DNA of 64,000 nucleotides from Achromobacter spanius (GCF_002812705.1 NZ_CP025030.1:992001-1056000), one strand, 5' to 3'; positions 41,859 to 51,771 are shown, counted from the stretch's first letter. Numbers and translations are program-made. Notes: generated from the sequence alone by a model not told the origin.

Positions 41859-44171
41859 ATGAAGCCAAGCAAGCCGTCAAACAACCCGCCTAGCAAGAAC
41901 CCACCCAAGAATCCCAGCAACCTGACCGGTATCCAACGCTACGACGCCCCCGCCGGTGGCTGGGGTGCGCTCAAGGCCACCGCCCAGGCCGTGGCTGACC
42001 AGATGCGGATCGCCGAGGCGCCCGTCCTGCTGCTGCGCACCAACAAGCCGGACGGCTTTGACTGCCCGGGCTGCGCCTGGCCCGACAAGGCCCATACGTC
42101 CACCTTCCAGTTCTGCGAAAACGGCGCCAAGGCGGTCACCTGGGAAGCCACCAAGAAGCGGGTCACGCCCGAGTTCTTCGCCGCGCACACCGTCACCGAA
42201 CTGCTGACCTGGAGCGACCACAAGCTGGAAGACGCCGGCCGCCTGACGCATCCCTTGCGCTACGACGCCGCCAGCGATACCTATCAGCCCATCTCATGGG
42301 ACGCGGCCTTTGCCCACATCGGCCGCACGCTGTCCAGCGTGCCTGACCCCGACATGGTGGAGTTCTACACGTCTGGCCGCGCCTCGAACGAGGCCGCCTT
42401 TCTCTTGAGCGTGTTCGCGCGCGAGTTCGGTACCAACAACTTTCCGGACTGCTCGAACATGTGCCACGAGGCCACCAGCGTCGGCCTGCCGCAAGCCATC
42501 GGCATCGGCAAGGGCACGGTGTCGCTGGATGATTTCGACGCCTGCGACCTGATCATCTCGATGGGTCACAACCCCGGCACCAATCACCCGCGCATGATGG
42601 GCACCTTGCATGAATGCGCCCGGCGCGGCGTGCCGATCATTGTGTTCAACCCCTTGCGTGAACGCGCGCTGGAACGCTTTGCCGACCCGCAAGACCCCAT
42701 TGAAATGGGCACCTTCGGCTCGACCCGCATCGCGTCCACCTACTACCAGGTGAAGGTCGGCGGCGACGCGGCGGCGCTCAAGGGCATCATGAAGGCGCTG
42801 GTGGAGGCGGACCGCAAGGCGCCGGGCGCGTTGGATCACGCCTTCATCGCGGAACACACGAACGGGTTTGATGCCTACGTCCAGGACCTGGACAACACCG
42901 ACTGGGCTGACATCGAACAGGCCAGCGGCCTGGCGCGCGCGGAACTGGAACAGGTGGCCGCCGCCTACGCCAAGTCCAACGCCACCATCGTCACCTACGG
43001 CATGGGCATCACCCAGCACGCGCGCGGCACGCAGAACGTGCAGCAGATCGCCGCGCTGCTGCTGATGCGGGGCAACTTCGGCAAGCCCGGCGCCGGCATC
43101 TGCCCGTTGCGCGGGCATTCCAATGTGCAAGGCAACCGCAGCGTCGGCATCACCGAAAAGATCGACCCGGTGATGTTCGACAACTTTGAAAAGACGTTTG
43201 GCTTTCGCCCGCCCGAACGCCATGGGCATGACGCCGTCGACGGCATGAAGGCGATGGTGAACGGGGACGCGCGCGTGCTGATCTGCCTGGGCGGCAACCT
43301 TGCCATGGCGCTGTCCGACACAAGCCAATGCGAGGCCGGCATGCGCCGCCTGGACCTGGCGGTGCACATGAACACCAAGCTGAACCGCTCGCAGTTGCTG
43401 ATCGGCCGCGACGCGATCATCCTGCCGGTGCTGGGCCGCACGGAAAGCGATGTGCAGGCCGGCGGCGCGCAGTCGATCACCGTCGAAGACTCGATGTCGA
43501 TGGTGCACGCCTCGCGCGGCAAGCTGACGCCGGCGTCCGAGCACCTGCGTTCCGAACCCGCCATCATCGCCGGCATCGCCGCCACCACGCTGCCCGACAG
43601 CCGCGTTCCGTGGCTATACCTGGTGGAAGACTACGGCCGCATCCGCGACCTGATTCAACAGGTCTACCCGGACTTCCACGGCTACAACGAACGCATCCTG
43701 AAGCCGGGCGGCTTCCGCCTGCCGCTGCCCCCCACCGAGCGCATCTGGAAAACGCCCTCGGGCCGCGCTGAGTTCCTGCCGTTCAAGGGTTTGCAGGAAG
43801 ATCCCGCGATCACCCCTGGCAGCCTGAAGCTGACGACCTTGCGCAGCCATGACCAGTACAACACCACCATCTACGGCCTGGACGATCGCTACCGTGGCGT
43901 GTTCGGGCGGCGCGATGTGCTGTTCATGAATGCGTCCGACCTGACGCGCCATGGTCTGGAACCCGGCGACGAGGTCGAGCTTCAGACCGACCTGCCCGGC
44001 CAGTCCCACCGGCGCCTGCGCCTGACGGCGATTGCCTACGACATCGCGGCCGGCTCGGTCGGCGCGTACTACCCCGAGGCCAATGACCTTTGCCCGCTGG
44101 ACTACCAGGACAAGCAAAGCGGCACGCCCAGCTACAAGTCGATTCCGGTGGTGATTCGTAAGGTGGCCTGA
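41859..44171 (+). CDS. FdhF/YdeP-like molybdopterin oxidoreductase
   Basis: 770 aa, matching the FdhF-2/YdeP (CbbBc-type) subfamily rather than true selenocysteine formate dehydrogenase. The N-terminal cysteines are C69-x2-C72-x13-C86. The NFPDCSNMCHEAT segment has C198 and C202, and the pterin-guanine-dinucleotide-binding parts are present (SMGHNPGTNHPRMMG, LCLGGN-type segment ICLGGNLAMALSD, MNTKLNRSQLL). Related genes link to acid resistance or oxidation of formate, but no electron-transfer partner is adjacent here. The N-terminal 25 residues are a lysine/proline/asparagine-rich tail. Confidence 0.9.
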   Translation: MKPSKPSNNPPSKNPPKNPSNLTGIQRYDAPAGGWGALKATAQAVADQMRIAEAPVLLLRTNKPDGFDCPGCAWPDKAHTSTFQFCENGAKAVTWEATKKRVTPEFFAAHTVTELLTWSDHKLEDAGRLTHPLRYDAASDTYQPISWDAAFAHIGRTLSSVPDPDMVEFYTSGRASNEAAFLLSVFAREFGTNNFPDCSNMCHEATSVGLPQAIGIGKGTVSLDDFDACDLIISMGHNPGTNHPRMMGTLHECARRGVPIIVFNPLRERALERFADPQDPIEMGTFGSTRIASTYYQVKVGGDAAALKGIMKALVEADRKAPGALDHAFIAEHTNGFDAYVQDLDNTDWADIEQASGLARAELEQVAAAYAKSNATIVTYGMGITQHARGTQNVQQIAALLLMRGNFGKPGAGICPLRGHSNVQGNRSVGITEKIDPVMFDNFEKTFGFRPPERHGHDAVDGMKAMVNGDARVLICLGGNLAMALSDTSQCEAGMRRLDLAVHMNTKLNRSQLLIGRDAIILPVLGRTESDVQAGGAQSITVEDSMSMVHASRGKLTPASEHLRSEPAIIAGIAATTLPDSRVPWLYLVEDYGRIRDLIQQVYPDFHGYNERILKPGGFRLPLPPTERIWKTPSGRAEFLPFKGLQEDPAITPGSLKLTTLRSHDQYNTTIYGLDDRYRGVFGRRDVLFMNASDLTRHGLEPGDEVELQTDLPGQSHRRLRLTAIAYDIAAGSVGAYYPEANDLCPLDYQDKQSGTPSYKSIPVVIRKVA

Positions 44172-44195
44172 CGCGGGACTGGAGAAGCTGCGGCC

Positions 44196-44987
44196 CTAGC
44201 GAAGCTCCAACGTCGCCCCGATCACCCGCATCGTCGGCATCAACTGGCGCCAGGCGTCTCGGGGTATGGAGGCCGGGCGCTTCAATTCGGCGGCGGCGGG
44301 GTCGTTCAACAGGTCGCCCTTGCAGGCGAACACGATGCTGTTGGTCATGTCGTCGTCCACCACTTCGAACATGGCCGGCCCGAACGATGCGCGCACGCGG
44401 GCCAGGTAGTCGTGGTGCATGGGGTGGTTAACGTGGTAGTTGATGACCAGAATGCCGTCGTCGCGCAGCGCGCGGAAGCAGTCGGCGTAGAACGCTTCCG
44501 AACACAAGGCATCGGGGATGCCGCCCACGCCGTAGCCGTCCAGGAAGATCACGTCGGCGTGGTCAGACAGGCCGCGCAGGTGGTCGGCCGCGTCGGCCTG
44601 GATGACCTGGAAGCGGTCGTCGTCGCGCGGCACCATGAAGGTGTCGCGCAGCGCAATGACGGCGGGGTCGATCTCGACGACTTCAATGCGGGTGCCGGCC
44701 AGGTAGCGATAGCAGAACTTGGGCAGCGAGCCGCCGCCCAGGCCCACCATCAGCATGCGGGCGGGCTCGGGCTTGAACAGCACGAAGCCCATCATCATCC
44801 GCGTGTATTCGATTTCCAGCGCGTCGGGATTAAGCACCGACATGCTGCTCTGAATTTCCTTCTGCGTGAAATGCAGCGTGCGGCGCGTGCCCGCGTTCTG
44901 AACGAAGGGCCGGTGGATGGATGCGGGCGCGTCGCCAGGCGCGGAGTCGGGTGGCGATGCGTCGACGGGAAGATGGGGGTCGGACAT
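44196..44987 (-). CDS. Spermidine-synthase-like (polyamine aminopropyltransferase fold) protein
   Basis: 263 aa from the ATG at 44987; an upstream TTG start would add 10 residues. Rossmann-type SAM motif MVGLGGGSLPKFCYRYL, acidic EVVEIDPAVIALRD and DVIFLDGYGVGGIP. The catalytic DSTDP-like segment of true spermidine synthases is replaced by LDGYGVGG, so the acceptor is uncertain. It is convergent with the molybdopterin oxidoreductase and otherwise isolated. Confidence 0.8.
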   Translation of the reverse strand: MSDPHLPVDASPPDSAPGDAPASIHRPFVQNAGTRRTLHFTQKEIQSSMSVLNPDALEIEYTRMMMGFVLFKPEPARMLMVGLGGGSLPKFCYRYLAGTRIEVVEIDPAVIALRDTFMVPRDDDRFQVIQADAADHLRGLSDHADVIFLDGYGVGGIPDALCSEAFYADCFRALRDDGILVINYHVNHPMHHDYLARVRASFGPAMFEVVDDDMTNSIVFACKGDLLNDPAAAELKRPASIPRDAWRQLMPTMRVIGATLELR

Positions 44988-45096
44988 GGGCGGGGCTTGT
45001 GGTGAAAACAGGCACAAGATACCACCAGCAATAGGCCGGCCATCACTCCGCGCGCTTGCGATGGCCCGCCCCTACCGCGCCTGCGACGGCTTGCCC

Positions 45097-46680
45097 CTAC
45101 TTGCGGACCCAGCGCCCCAGGCCCCCATCGTCGTAGAACTTGATATCCAGGCCGTTGGCCTGACCTTCGCCAGGGTCCGTCTGGAACACGACTGAAGCCA
45201 GCGAATCCACCAGATCCGCTTCCCCGGCGGGCGCGAACGCGAACGTGTCGCCATCCCAGTGCGTCATCGGAAAGCGCATGCCCTTGGGTCCCAGCACCAG
45301 CGTCAGCGCGCCGTCGGCCTCCTGGATCTCGGCAGGCCCGTAGTAGGCGTTGTCATAGCGGCCCACATACTGGCGCAGCGGTTTGGCGGGCGTGGGGGTC
45401 GCGGGCTTGGCGATGCCGGAAAGATCGGCCTGCGGTTCAAAGAAGCCCAGCATGGCGCCGTGATAGGCCGCGTACCAGTCGCGCGTGGGCTTGCCGTACA
45501 GCGCCGTATCAATAAACGTTGCGGCCACGGATTCCGCCGCGCCCACCGGTGCGCCGTTGGTCAACACCACGATGCCGATACCGGCGGACGGCACGATCTT
45601 GAACGTGGTGCCCGTGCCCATCAGGAACGCGCCGGAATGCCCCATTGACGGGCGTCCGCCCAGTTCCGTGTTGACGTTGAAGCCGTAACCGTAGAAGCCG
45701 GAACGCGCATCGATGTCGTGGGCGCGCGCGCTGAATGATTGCGGCGACAAGGCAGGCAGCAGCGCGCTGGCGGCAATCATGGGCTTGCCCTGGTATTGGC
45801 CGTTGGCCAGCAACAGCTTCAACCATTGCGCCAGATCCACCACCGTGGAGGACACGCCACCTGCCGGCGCCTGTTGATCGGCGTTGCGCTGCCCCAGCGG
45901 CACGAACGCACCCTTCTGATAGCCATGCAGCACGGCGCGATTATCGTGCGCCAGAAAATCGTTGTAGCGATAGCTGGTCGACGTCATGCCCAGCGGCGCG
46001 AACAGCAGGTCTTGCGCCAGGCTTTCCCACGGACGGCCCGCCGCCTTCGCCACCGCCTCGGCGCCGATCGTCGTGCTGAAGTTCGCGTAGTGATAAGACG
46101 TGCGAAACGCGTCCAGCGGTTGCAGCCGCAGCCGCGCGATGACCTCAGCGCGCGTGTAGCCCAGGTCTTCCAGGTCGTCGCCCGCGGTGCCCGGCAGGCC
46201 GGAGCGGTGCGCGAAGAAATCGCCGACGGTGCCGTGCGTGGAGACGTAGGCGTTGCTGAGCGCGAAGTCCGGCAGATACCGCGCAACGGGGTCATCCCAC
46301 GACACCACGCCCTTGGACACCTCGATGGCCGCCACGGTTGCCGACAGCGACTTCGAGATCGACGCAATCTGGAACACCGTGCGCGCATCCACGGGTGCGT
46401 TCTTGCCTGCCTCGCGCGTGCCGTAGCCCTGGGCCAGCACCGTCTTGCCATCGATGACGACCGCCACCGCCATGCCTGGCACCTGACTGCGCGCCATGAT
46501 GTCCTGGACGATGCCCGGCAGCGCCTTCACCGCCAGGTCCTTGCTGCCCGCCGGAATCGCGATGGCGTCGGCGGGCGGGCTGGCGTGGCTTTCAATGGCG
46601 ATGGGCTGCGCCCGCGCCGTCATCGAACCGCCCAGGGCCAGAACGACAAGGCTGGCGATGATGGTGTGTGTGTTCGTCAT
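45097..46680 (-). CDS. Exported serine hydrolase, class C beta-lactamase/PBP fold
   Basis: 527 aa. Signal peptide ending TARAQ. SxxK motif S107-I-S-K110 in QIASISKSLSA, YAN tyrosine motif in SYHYANFST, and a GHSG in place of KTG. The C-terminal 100 residues (LRQYVGRYDNAYYG...LTLVLGPKGMRFPM) fit the DUF3471 tail of esterase/peptidase relatives. Likely a periplasmic esterase, D-amino-acid peptidase or similar rather than a resistance enzyme. It lies 9 bp downstream of the beta-barrel gene in the same operon as the AmpH-like gene. Confidence 0.9.
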   Translation of the reverse strand: MTNTHTIIASLVVLALGGSMTARAQPIAIESHASPPADAIAIPAGSKDLAVKALPGIVQDIMARSQVPGMAVAVVIDGKTVLAQGYGTREAGKNAPVDARTVFQIASISKSLSATVAAIEVSKGVVSWDDPVARYLPDFALSNAYVSTHGTVGDFFAHRSGLPGTAGDDLEDLGYTRAEVIARLRLQPLDAFRTSYHYANFSTTIGAEAVAKAAGRPWESLAQDLLFAPLGMTSTSYRYNDFLAHDNRAVLHGYQKGAFVPLGQRNADQQAPAGGVSSTVVDLAQWLKLLLANGQYQGKPMIAASALLPALSPQSFSARAHDIDARSGFYGYGFNVNTELGGRPSMGHSGAFLMGTGTTFKIVPSAGIGIVVLTNGAPVGAAESVAATFIDTALYGKPTRDWYAAYHGAMLGFFEPQADLSGIAKPATPTPAKPLRQYVGRYDNAYYGPAEIQEADGALTLVLGPKGMRFPMTHWDGDTFAFAPAGEADLVDSLASVVFQTDPGEGQANGLDIKFYDDGGLGRWVRK

Positions 46681-46689
46681 GGTGCCCTC

Positions 46690-47847
46690 TCAGAAACCCG
46701 CTTGATACGCGATGCGGAATACGCCCTGGTTGATGCGGATGGCCTGATCGCGCTGATGCGTGATGCCGGCCTGAATGATGAAGCCCATCGGCGTCACGTA
46801 GGTGACAGCGCCCGATAGCGCCCAGTCCCAATCGTCTTGCAAGCCGTACTGCGCCAGCTTGCCGTCACTGCCGGACAATTTGCGCGCGGCGGCCGTGGCG
46901 GTGAATTGCCAGCGCTCGCGCGACAGCGATACCGACGTCACCCCATTGCCGTTGCCCACCGGCGCGCCCCGGAACGCGCTGGCAAAGGTGGCCTCGTTGA
47001 ACCAGCTCAGGCTCCAGGCATCGGCCAGCGGCGCGTCGACCCGAAACCGAGCGGAAACCGTGTTGGCGCTTTCGCCCTGGCCCGGGTCCACGTGCAGCCG
47101 GCCGGCGTCCACCCCGCCCGACAGCCCCTCCCAACCCGGCAAGTCTCGAAAGTCGTAAGACACGATGAACGATTTCAGTTGGTCGCTGAACGCCGGCGGC
47201 TGGTCGGGCCGGATGAAGCCGTCGTCCACGCTAAGCCGATGGTTGAGCGCCGTGTCGTCGCGCTTGAACAGCATCGCCGCCACCGAGTGCGTGCCGTAGC
47301 CGCCGGCGTCGAAGGTGTAGCGGCCGCCCAGGCCGATGGACCCGCGAAATTCCGAGTTCTCGTTAAAGCCGCTGTACAGGCCGTCGATGACATGCCAGGC
47401 GTCGCCGAAGCCCAGGTCCATCTTGCCGCCATAGAGCGCGTAGCGGTCCGCCGTATAGGCCGCGAACAGGTTGTCCAGGTCCACGCCCAGATCCGAAAAG
47501 GCGTTGTCCTGGGTCTCGTTGTTTGACGAGTTGAGCGTGGCCTTGGTCCGGATCGAGAACCGCTGCGTCAGTTGCAACACCAGCGCGGCTTCCGCCGTGG
47601 GTTGCACGCTGCTCCAGTGCGAACGCGGAATCTGTCCGTTGTCGTCCTTGATGCCGAAAAACTCGGTGTAGCCGGTCATCAGCAAGAAGCGGCCATTCAC
47701 GTGCGGGTAGTCATCCGCGCCGTCGCCCAACTGGCTGTAGGGGGTCAGGAAGATCTCGGTCTTGAAAGGATCAGGCCCCTCTTGCGCGGACGCGGCGCCG
47801 GACGCCAGCGCGACCAATGCCATGGCGCGGCCAAGCGCTCTTGTCAT
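46690..47847 (-). CDS. Outer-membrane beta-barrel protein, unknown family
   Basis: 385 aa from the ATG at 47847. In-frame ATG at 47859 and a GTG at 47886 that overlaps the AmpH-like stop (GTGA) are alternatives. A signal peptide ends ASAQ. The rest alternates amphipathic strands (ALVLQLTQRFSIRTKATLNSS, RYALYGGKMDLGFGDAW, SWFNEATFASAFRG) and ends IRINQGVFRIAYQAGF. A terminal aromatic residue is typical of BAM-inserted outer-membrane proteins. I do not recognise a named family. Operon position between two PBP-fold hydrolases suggests a linked envelope role. Confidence 0.75.
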   Translation of the reverse strand: MTRALGRAMALVALASGAASAQEGPDPFKTEIFLTPYSQLGDGADDYPHVNGRFLLMTGYTEFFGIKDDNGQIPRSHWSSVQPTAEAALVLQLTQRFSIRTKATLNSSNNETQDNAFSDLGVDLDNLFAAYTADRYALYGGKMDLGFGDAWHVIDGLYSGFNENSEFRGSIGLGGRYTFDAGGYGTHSVAAMLFKRDDTALNHRLSVDDGFIRPDQPPAFSDQLKSFIVSYDFRDLPGWEGLSGGVDAGRLHVDPGQGESANTVSARFRVDAPLADAWSLSWFNEATFASAFRGAPVGNGNGVTSVSLSRERWQFTATAAARKLSGSDGKLAQYGLQDDWDWALSGAVTYVTPMGFIIQAGITHQRDQAIRINQGVFRIAYQAGF

Positions 47848-47882
47848 ACGCGCGCCCATTGCTGGACACCGGCCAGCCCCGA

Positions 47883-49028
47883 TCACCTCGCCAGCTCGGC
47901 CGCCAGCTCGCGCACTTGGGAATGGATGTTCCCGAACATGGCGAAGTTGACCCGGCTGGCGACGACGAACACGCCCAGGCCACGATTGGGCGACAACACC
48001 GCATAGCTCATGAAGCCGCCCAGGCCGCCGCTTTTGCCCAGCAGCAACGGCGCGCCATTGCGCGGCAGGCTCATCACCCAGCCCAGCCCCATGCCGTCGG
48101 CATCGGTCACTTCCGTGCCCACCACGGACTTCAAGCCGTCATACGGCAGCCACATCGTGTGGGCCAGGGTGAACGCTTCCTTGCCCTGCCTGGCGCCGTC
48201 CAGATGCCAGCGCATCCAGCGCGCCATGTCGCCCGCCGTGGAATAGATGCCCGCGCTGGCGTACATCACGTCAGGCACCGGCGCGTTCGGATCGGGTTTG
48301 TCGAAAGGATCCAGGCCCGTCATCAAGCGCTTTTTCTGCGCGTCGTTCAGCACGTTGGTCGTGTCGACCAGGCCGGCGGGCTTGATGACTTCGTTGGCGA
48401 GCACCGTGGAATAGTCGGCGCCCCCCGCCCGGGCCAGCGCATCGCCCAGCAGGCCGAAGCCCAGGTTCGAGTACAGGGTGGTGGTGCCGGGCCGATAGGC
48501 GGGCGGGTTGGCGCCGATCCACTTCCAGTAGTACGCGCGGTCGAAGGCCGCGAAGGGATTGTCGGACGGCTTGGCGTTCGGGTCCGGCAGCTCGCGCGGC
48601 AAGCCCGCCGAATGCGTGGCCAGGTCCAGCAGGGTGATGGGGCGGCCCTGGGTCTGGACAGGGGCCTTGTCGGGTGCGTACTTGGCCAGGGGGTCGGTCA
48701 GCTTGAGCTTGCCCTGGGCCGCCAGCGACGCCAGCACGTCGCCGGCGAACACCTTGGATACCGACGCGATCCGGAAGATGGAATGTTCGTCCGGCTCAAC
48801 ACCATTGCCCGGCGCCGTCTCGCCGTAGCCCTGAATGACGACGTCGTCGCCACGCACCACGGCGATGATCAGGGCGGGCGCGCCGGCGTTCAGGTACAGC
48901 TGCATGCCGGCCATGGATACGGCGTCTTGCAAGGCCAGGTCGGTGGCGCGGGCCGGGGCCGTGCCTAGCGCGCAAGAGGCGGCAACAGCCAGGAAGGTAA
49001 AGCGTGAAAGGACGCGAGACGCCAGCAT
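47883..49028 (-). CDS. ampH: AmpH-like D-Ala-D-Ala carboxypeptidase/endopeptidase
   Basis: 381 aa from the ATG at 49028; the upstream open stretch has no matching sequence. Signal peptide (FTFLAVAASCALGTAPARA). SxxK at S89-K92 in FRIASVSKVFAGD, YSNLGFGLLGDALA as the YxN motif, and KSGG near the C-terminus as the KTG equivalent. Also SYGE-like QGYGETAPGN and LATHSAGLPRE, all as in E. coli AmpH. It should trim peptidoglycan peptides in the periplasm. It may also be a related esterase. Confidence 0.82.
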   Translation of the reverse strand: MLASRVLSRFTFLAVAASCALGTAPARATDLALQDAVSMAGMQLYLNAGAPALIIAVVRGDDVVIQGYGETAPGNGVEPDEHSIFRIASVSKVFAGDVLASLAAQGKLKLTDPLAKYAPDKAPVQTQGRPITLLDLATHSAGLPRELPDPNAKPSDNPFAAFDRAYYWKWIGANPPAYRPGTTTLYSNLGFGLLGDALARAGGADYSTVLANEVIKPAGLVDTTNVLNDAQKKRLMTGLDPFDKPDPNAPVPDVMYASAGIYSTAGDMARWMRWHLDGARQGKEAFTLAHTMWLPYDGLKSVVGTEVTDADGMGLGWVMSLPRNGAPLLLGKSGGLGGFMSYAVLSPNRGLGVFVVASRVNFAMFGNIHSQVRELAAELAR

Positions 49029-49180
49029 GCCGATTCTCTCAAGAGTGCCCGGGGAAGCGGGAATCCCGCCAAGCGAGATGATCCCAAAAACTTCGGCATT
49101 GGCCACATTGCAAGGACGAAACAACATTCCGGCATGACGAATGGCATGGCGGGGGCCACGCCCCGGGTCAAAGCCCCGGG

Positions 49181-50128
49181 TCAAATCCCCATGCGTTCGC
49201 GCAGCGGCTTTCGGTACGAGCGTGACACCGGCCAGGCGCTCTCGACCGACCGCATCCGGATCAGCCACTTGTCGACGCTGCGGCGGTCGACGTCCATGAC
49301 ATGCAACGCATTGGCAATGGCGGTGCGGTGGACCCGGAAGAAGATCTTCTCGGGCAGCAAGGTCGACCACAGCCCCAAGGCGCGGGAATCCAGCACCATC
49401 GAGCCGTCTTCCAGCCAGATCTCGCTGTAGTTGCCGGCCGATCGCACGCCCACGATCGTCTCGGGCTGCACGCCGCGCACCACGCCGCGCATCGTCAGAT
49501 AGACCACGGACATGGCGCTCTCGTGCATCGCCGTCCGGCTCTTCTCGAGACTGTGCGAATACTTGGCCTGGCCGATCAGATTGGCGCATTGGTACAAGGC
49601 GTTGATCTCGGCGGCGGACCAGGTCCGATGCAGGACGGTGGTGTCGAAACCGATGATCCCGCATAGCTTCTTGTCGTGGAATACCGGCACGCTCAGCACG
49701 CTCTTGTTGCCCTGGCGCACGAATTCGGCCTGGATGATGCGTGCGGTGCGCGGCAGGTCGTGCACATCGTGGATGGCCACGGCATAGCCTTGCACCATGA
49801 ACTTGTGCAGCCATGCGATCAGCGTCGTGGGCACATCCTGAAGTTCGGCGACAAAGGGCTGCGTCTGGCCCCGGCACCATTCATGAGTGTTGCGAAAGCG
49901 GAGCATGTCGGGCCGGTATTCAATGAACCAGGCGCGGTCGACATCCGAGGTTTCGCCCATGAAGGCCAGCAGCTCGGCGATGGCGTCATCGACCGGGCGC
50001 TTTAGCAAACTCATCGCGCATCGATACAGCCACTTCAGCGACGAGTCAGGCGCGAGTTCGCCTATGGTGTGCGTCTGGTATTGGACTGCATCCTTCACTG
50101 CGTTTCCCCTGGCGACCGGATCGAACAT
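49181..50128 (-). CDS. GAF-LytTR DNA-binding regulator
   Basis: 315 aa from the ATG at 50128; an in-frame GTG at 50152 is possible and no good ribosome-binding site decides. The centre is a GAF-like sensor (FVRQGNKSVLSVPVFHDKKLCGIIGFD). The C-terminal 100 residues form a LytTR domain (VGVRSAGNYSEIWLEDGSMV, FFRVHRTAIANALHV, WLIRMRSVESAWPVSRSYRKPL). LytTR regulators bind direct repeats upstream of virulence or envelope genes. There is no receiver domain, so it is a one-component sensor. The adjacent AmpH/barrel/hydrolase genes are the plausible targets. Confidence 0.85.
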   Translation of the reverse strand: MFDPVARGNAVKDAVQYQTHTIGELAPDSSLKWLYRCAMSLLKRPVDDAIAELLAFMGETSDVDRAWFIEYRPDMLRFRNTHEWCRGQTQPFVAELQDVPTTLIAWLHKFMVQGYAVAIHDVHDLPRTARIIQAEFVRQGNKSVLSVPVFHDKKLCGIIGFDTTVLHRTWSAAEINALYQCANLIGQAKYSHSLEKSRTAMHESAMSVVYLTMRGVVRGVQPETIVGVRSAGNYSEIWLEDGSMVLDSRALGLWSTLLPEKIFFRVHRTAIANALHVMDVDRRSVDKWLIRMRSVESAWPVSRSYRKPLRERMGI

Positions 50129-50199
50129 CGTCCATGTGCTGCCATGCAGCACGCCAAGCGGCGATTTTCACTCCGGCCCAGGGCAAAGACAAGCTTGAA

Positions 50200-50658
50200 T
50201 CAGGAAGATGCGCCGCCAAACAGATCCGCCTGGCGGGGGTCCGCGGCGGTCAGGTCGTAGCCGATCTGCTCGGCCACCTCGCGCAGGATGGCCTGCGCCA
50301 GATTGAACGCGGTGTTGGCGGCGGGCACGCCCGCGTAGATCGCGTTTTGCAACAGCACTTCCTTGAGCTCGTCGGGCGTCAGGCGGGACTCATCCGGCGC
50401 CGTCAACGCCGCGCGCACATGCAGCTCGAACTCTTCCCACCGGCCCAGCGACAGCGTCACCGCCAGCACCATCATGCGGCGGGCCTTGTGCGGCAAGCCC
50501 GGACGGCTCCAGATATCGTGCCAGGCATAGCGCGTGATCAGGTTCTGGTAGTCGGCCGTGAACGTGGTGGCGCGGTCCAGCGAGCGCTGCACCCATTCAT
50601 CGCCCAACACGGCGCGGCGGTTGGCCAAGCCCCGCTCGAAATCGTCTTGCCGGCTCAT
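50200..50658 (-). CDS. Carboxymuconolactone-decarboxylase (PcaC/AhpD-like) protein
   Basis: 152 aa from the ATG at 50658, with AGGGG 8 nt upstream. Helical CMD-family pattern (HKARRMMVLAVTLSLGRWEEFELHVRAAL, NAIYAGVPAANTAFNLAQ). The CxxC pair of AhpD peroxidase relatives is absent, so it is closer to PcaC-like gamma-CMD. Last gene of the catabolic operon. Confidence 0.85.
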   Translation of the reverse strand: MSRQDDFERGLANRRAVLGDEWVQRSLDRATTFTADYQNLITRYAWHDIWSRPGLPHKARRMMVLAVTLSLGRWEEFELHVRAALTAPDESRLTPDELKEVLLQNAIYAGVPAANTAFNLAQAILREVAEQIGYDLTAADPRQADLFGGASS

Positions 50659-50729
50659 CTGATACCCCTTTTGCGTGAATGCGTGAGGATAGGGGCGCAA
50701 GCTGAACATCCGCCCGCGCCCCTTGTCGA

Positions 50730-51698
50730 TCAATTCACCGTGATGTTATTGGCTTTCACGACCTCGGCCCAGCGCACTTGTTCGGCGTCGACGAACTTGG
50801 CGAAGTCGGCCGCGCTGCTGCCCACGGGGGTCAGGCCCAGCTTGCCGAGCTTTTCGCGGGTGTCGGGGCGGGCCAGCGCTTTCTGCACCAGGTCTTGCAG
50901 CTTGGCCACCACGGCGGGGTCGGTGCCGGCGGGCAGGAACAAGCCGTTCCACTCGGCCACGTCAAAGTCCTTGATGCCGGCTTCGCCGACGGTAGCCACG
51001 TTCGGCAGTTCGGGCATGCGCTTGGCCGACGATACCGCCAGCGCCTTCAGCTTGCCGCCGCTGACGTAGTTCAGGCTGGACGCGGCGTTGGCGAAATAGA
51101 CGTCAACCTGCCCGCCCATGACATCAACAATGGCCGGCGCGCCGCCCTTGTACGGCACGTGCACCACGTCGATGCCCGCGTCTTTCTTCAGCAGTTCGGC
51201 GGCCATCTGCGCCAGGCTGCCCGGGCCGTAGGACGCAAACGTGTAGCGGCCCGGGTTGGCGCGCGCGGCCGTGATGAAGTCAGGCAGGTTGTTGAAGGCC
51301 GAGCCGGGCGCCGCCACCAGGATGTTCGGCACGCTGACGGCCTGCGAGACCGGCACGAAGTCCTTTTTCACGTCGTAGGGCAGCTTGCGCAGCGCCGGGT
51401 TGATCGCGAAGGCGGACGCATCGAACAGCACCGTGTAGCCGTCCGGCTTGGCACGCGCCACGTAGGCCGCGCCGATAGCGCCGCTGGCGCCACCCTTGTT
51501 TTCGATGACCACGCTTTGGCCGGCTACTTCGCCCATGCCTTGCGCGATGATGCGCGCGGCGTTGTCGGCGCCGCCACCGGCGGAATACGGCACCACCATG
51601 GTGATGGGTTGCTCGGGATAGCCGGCGGCGTGAGCCGTGCCCAACGCGCTGGTCAGGCCAATGGTGGCGGCCAGGGCCGCGATGTAGGTTTTCTTCAT
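50730..51698 (-). CDS. Bug-family tripartite tricarboxylate receptor
   Basis: 322 aa. Signal peptide ending GTAHA, then YPEQPITMVVPYSAGGGAD. Typical body motifs ENKGGASGAIGAAYVA, KPDGYTVLFDASAFAINPAL and HVPYKGGAPAIVDVMGGQVDVYF. GAGGAG ribosome-binding site. It is the only transport component in this operon and presumably binds the acid whose CoA thioester is processed by its neighbours. Confidence 0.93.
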   Translation of the reverse strand: MKKTYIAALAATIGLTSALGTAHAAGYPEQPITMVVPYSAGGGADNAARIIAQGMGEVAGQSVVIENKGGASGAIGAAYVARAKPDGYTVLFDASAFAINPALRKLPYDVKKDFVPVSQAVSVPNILVAAPGSAFNNLPDFITAARANPGRYTFASYGPGSLAQMAAELLKKDAGIDVVHVPYKGGAPAIVDVMGGQVDVYFANAASSLNYVSGGKLKALAVSSAKRMPELPNVATVGEAGIKDFDVAEWNGLFLPAGTDPAVVAKLQDLVQKALARPDTREKLGKLGLTPVGSSAADFAKFVDAEQVRWAEVVKANNITVN

Positions 51699-51771
51699 GT
51701 GTGCTCCTCAAGTCCCCCCTACGGGGATGTGAAATGGATCATGGAATCGTGGCGCGATCCGCCTGGCAAAG

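Noticed and set aside
42294..43544. 416-codon minus-strand frame inside the molybdopterin oxidoreductase
   Set aside because: Shadow of the plus-strand gene, whose translation shows the family motifs.
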